Origin: Streptomyces sp. NBC_00569
Lineage (GTDB): Bacteria; Actinomycetota; Actinomycetes; Streptomycetales; Streptomycetaceae
DNA: 64,000 bases
Assembly (NCBI RefSeq): GCF_036345255.1
Contig: NZ_CP107783.1
Coordinates: forward strand, 9,975,001 to 10,039,000
Direction: 5' to 3'
Part shown: positions 63,227 through 64,000 of the stretch, piece by piece
How the letters are laid out: each line of letters begins with the position of its first letter
Numbering within the stretch: the stretch's first letter is position 1
Notes under the pieces: model-generated
Database searches by the model: none
Told to the model about the DNA's origin: nothing
Seen by the model: only the letters and a program-made list of their open reading frames with translations
Translations under genes and position numbers: made by a program

Positions 63227-63656
63227 TCAGTGGGGACGCTTCTGGTTCTCGATGTACTCCTTGGCGATCGCCAGTGGTGCGCCGCCGCAGGACGCGGCGA
63301 AGTGGGACGGGGACCAGAAGTGGTTGCCCCACAGGTATTTGTGGGTGTGGCCGGGGAACTCCTGACGGAGCCTGCCGGGCGGAGACGCCCTTGAGGGAGC
63401 CGACCAGCCGGGACAGGGAGACCTTGGGCGGGTGGTGCACCAGCAGGAGCACGTGATCGGTCTCACCGTTGAACTCGACCAGCTCGGTTTCGAAGTCCGC
63501 GCAGACGGCGCGCACGATCTCTGCGCAGCGTCGAAGGACCTCGTCGGTGAACGGTCCGCGCAGATGCTTGGGTGTGAAGACCGAATGGGCGTGGAGGGTG
63601 TAGACGACCGTGCGACCCCTACGAATGTTGAGGTTTGGCTCCCAGCGTGGTGACTT
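63227..63656 (-). pseudogene. tnpA: TnpA Y1 (HUH) transposase, multiply damaged
   Basis: Aligned with element 1, the start codon is AAG (63654-63656), the HUH motif reads HVLLLVH (second His lost), and one extra base near the VSAR/RLRQ junction shifts the frame. The second frame carries EFPGHTHKYLWGNHFWSPSH and the tyrosine helix AIAKEYIENQ to the stop at 63227. Three independent lesions make it inactive. Confidence 0.85.
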
Positions 63657-63676
63657 AGATGGTTACGATCGCCGGC

Positions 63677-64000
63677 GTGAAGCTTGTCGTGCAGGTGAAG
63701 CTGATGCCGGAGGCCGAGCAGGCCGCCGCGTTGTCGGTGACGCTGCGCACGGTTAACGAGGCCGCGAACTGGGTGTCGGCGGTGGCGTTCGAGCACGGTG
63801 TCCCGCGTGAGTACGAGCTGCGCAAGCACACCTACGGTGAACTGCGGTCGCGGGGACTGGGGGCGCAGGCCGCCCAGCACGTCATCAAGAAGACCCGCGA
63901 TGCCTACACGACGCTCAGGGCCAACATCCGCGCCGGGAACCTCGGCAAGCCGAAGTCGAAGCGGCGGATCAAGGCCGCCTCGAAGCCGATCACGTTCCGT
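63677..64000 (+). CDS. tnpB: TnpB homologue, N-terminal part (runs off window)
   Basis: 108 codons visible from GTG 63677, open to the window edge: VQVKLMPEAEQAAALSVTLR, VPREYELRKHTYGELRSRGL, AQHVIKKTRDAYTTLRANIR. By eye about four in five residues match element 1 TnpB over this stretch, and fewer match element 2. ATG 63659 is an alternative start. No lesion in the visible part; the RuvC domain is not in the window. Confidence 0.88.
   Translation, partial: MKLVVQVKLMPEAEQAAALSVTLRTVNEAANWVSAVAFEHGVPREYELRKHTYGELRSRGLGAQAAQHVIKKTRDAYTTLRANIRAGNLGKPKSKRRIKAASKPITFR

Larger units (their letters stand above)
63123..64000. mobile_element. IS200/IS605-type element 3, partial at window edge
   Basis: The left end begins GTTCAGC at 63123 with subterminal hairpin CCCGGGC-GTTCAT-GCCCGGG at 63147-63166, the inverted counterpart of the end of element 1. 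It contains divergent tnpA (dead) and tnpB. The right end lies beyond the window. Confidence 0.8.

Overview
High GC, GTG/ATG starts with AGGAGG-like ribosome binding sites, strong hairpin terminators without U-tracts, and family content (DUF5999 pairs, SpoIIE-type phosphatase, snapalysin, CGNR regulator, PucR regulator, small Streptomyces-type orphan proteins) point to a Streptomyces chromosome, most likely an arm or another accessory region rather than the core. There are no rRNA, tRNA, ribosomal-protein or replication genes. Every stretch between intact genes carries broken genes or insertion-sequence (IS) debris.

Layout. 0-3 kb: an FAD monooxygenase divergent from a cytochrome P450, with decayed fragments at the left edge. 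3.1-5.3 kb: a small gene and a decayed IS200/IS605 element (tnpA with a nonsense codon, tnpB frameshifted). 5.6-8.4 kb: small membrane or orphan proteins, a GNAT acetyltransferase and an aldehyde dehydrogenase remnant. 8.7-10.6 kb: an Old-Yellow-Enzyme oxidoreductase divergent from a TetR regulator. 10.7-16.4 kb: three lipoproteins (one frameshifted, one a metallopeptidase) and a SpoIIE phosphatase among IS5 fragments. 16.5-25.5 kb: a HAD phosphatase, a second-copy orotate phosphoribosyltransferase, an ECF sigma factor with its membrane partner, a methyltransferase and snapalysin, separated by IS3, IS5, IS256 and IS982-like debris and a broken ATP-grasp gene. 26.3-27.4 kb: a gene-poor stretch packed with two families of short repeats, the most striking unexplained structure here. 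28.9-33.2 kb: peptidase E, small proteins, and an AraC/DMT-exporter pair. 34-38 kb: a truncated MurA-like gene, a MurG-like gene, a NUDIX hydrolase and a nucleoside-deoxyribosyltransferase-like gene.

38-43.6 kb: an intact lone tnpB element inserted at the 3' end of a minus-strand operon that carries two DUF5999 genes, one fused to a serine/threonine-kinase-type ATPase, facing an XRE/TPR regulator across a perfect palindrome. 43.6-49.5 kb: NUDIX, small protein, MHS transporter, SDR, broken phosphoglycerate-mutase-like gene and a sigma-factor/IS5 chimera. 49.7-57.4 kb: a coherent catabolic island, an M20 peptidase divergent from a PucR regulator which is followed by a coupled MFS transporter, M20D amidohydrolase, SDR and polysaccharide deacetylase. 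57.8-63.1 kb: a secreted peptidoglycan-recognition amidase, an epoxide hydrolase divergent from a CGNR regulator with two repeated operators, and two GNATs. From 63.1 kb to the right edge a third IS200/IS605 element begins; its tnpA is dead and its tnpB runs off the window.

No CRISPR array, prophage or complete biosynthetic cluster is visible. All family names rest on motif recognition by eye; no database search was run.
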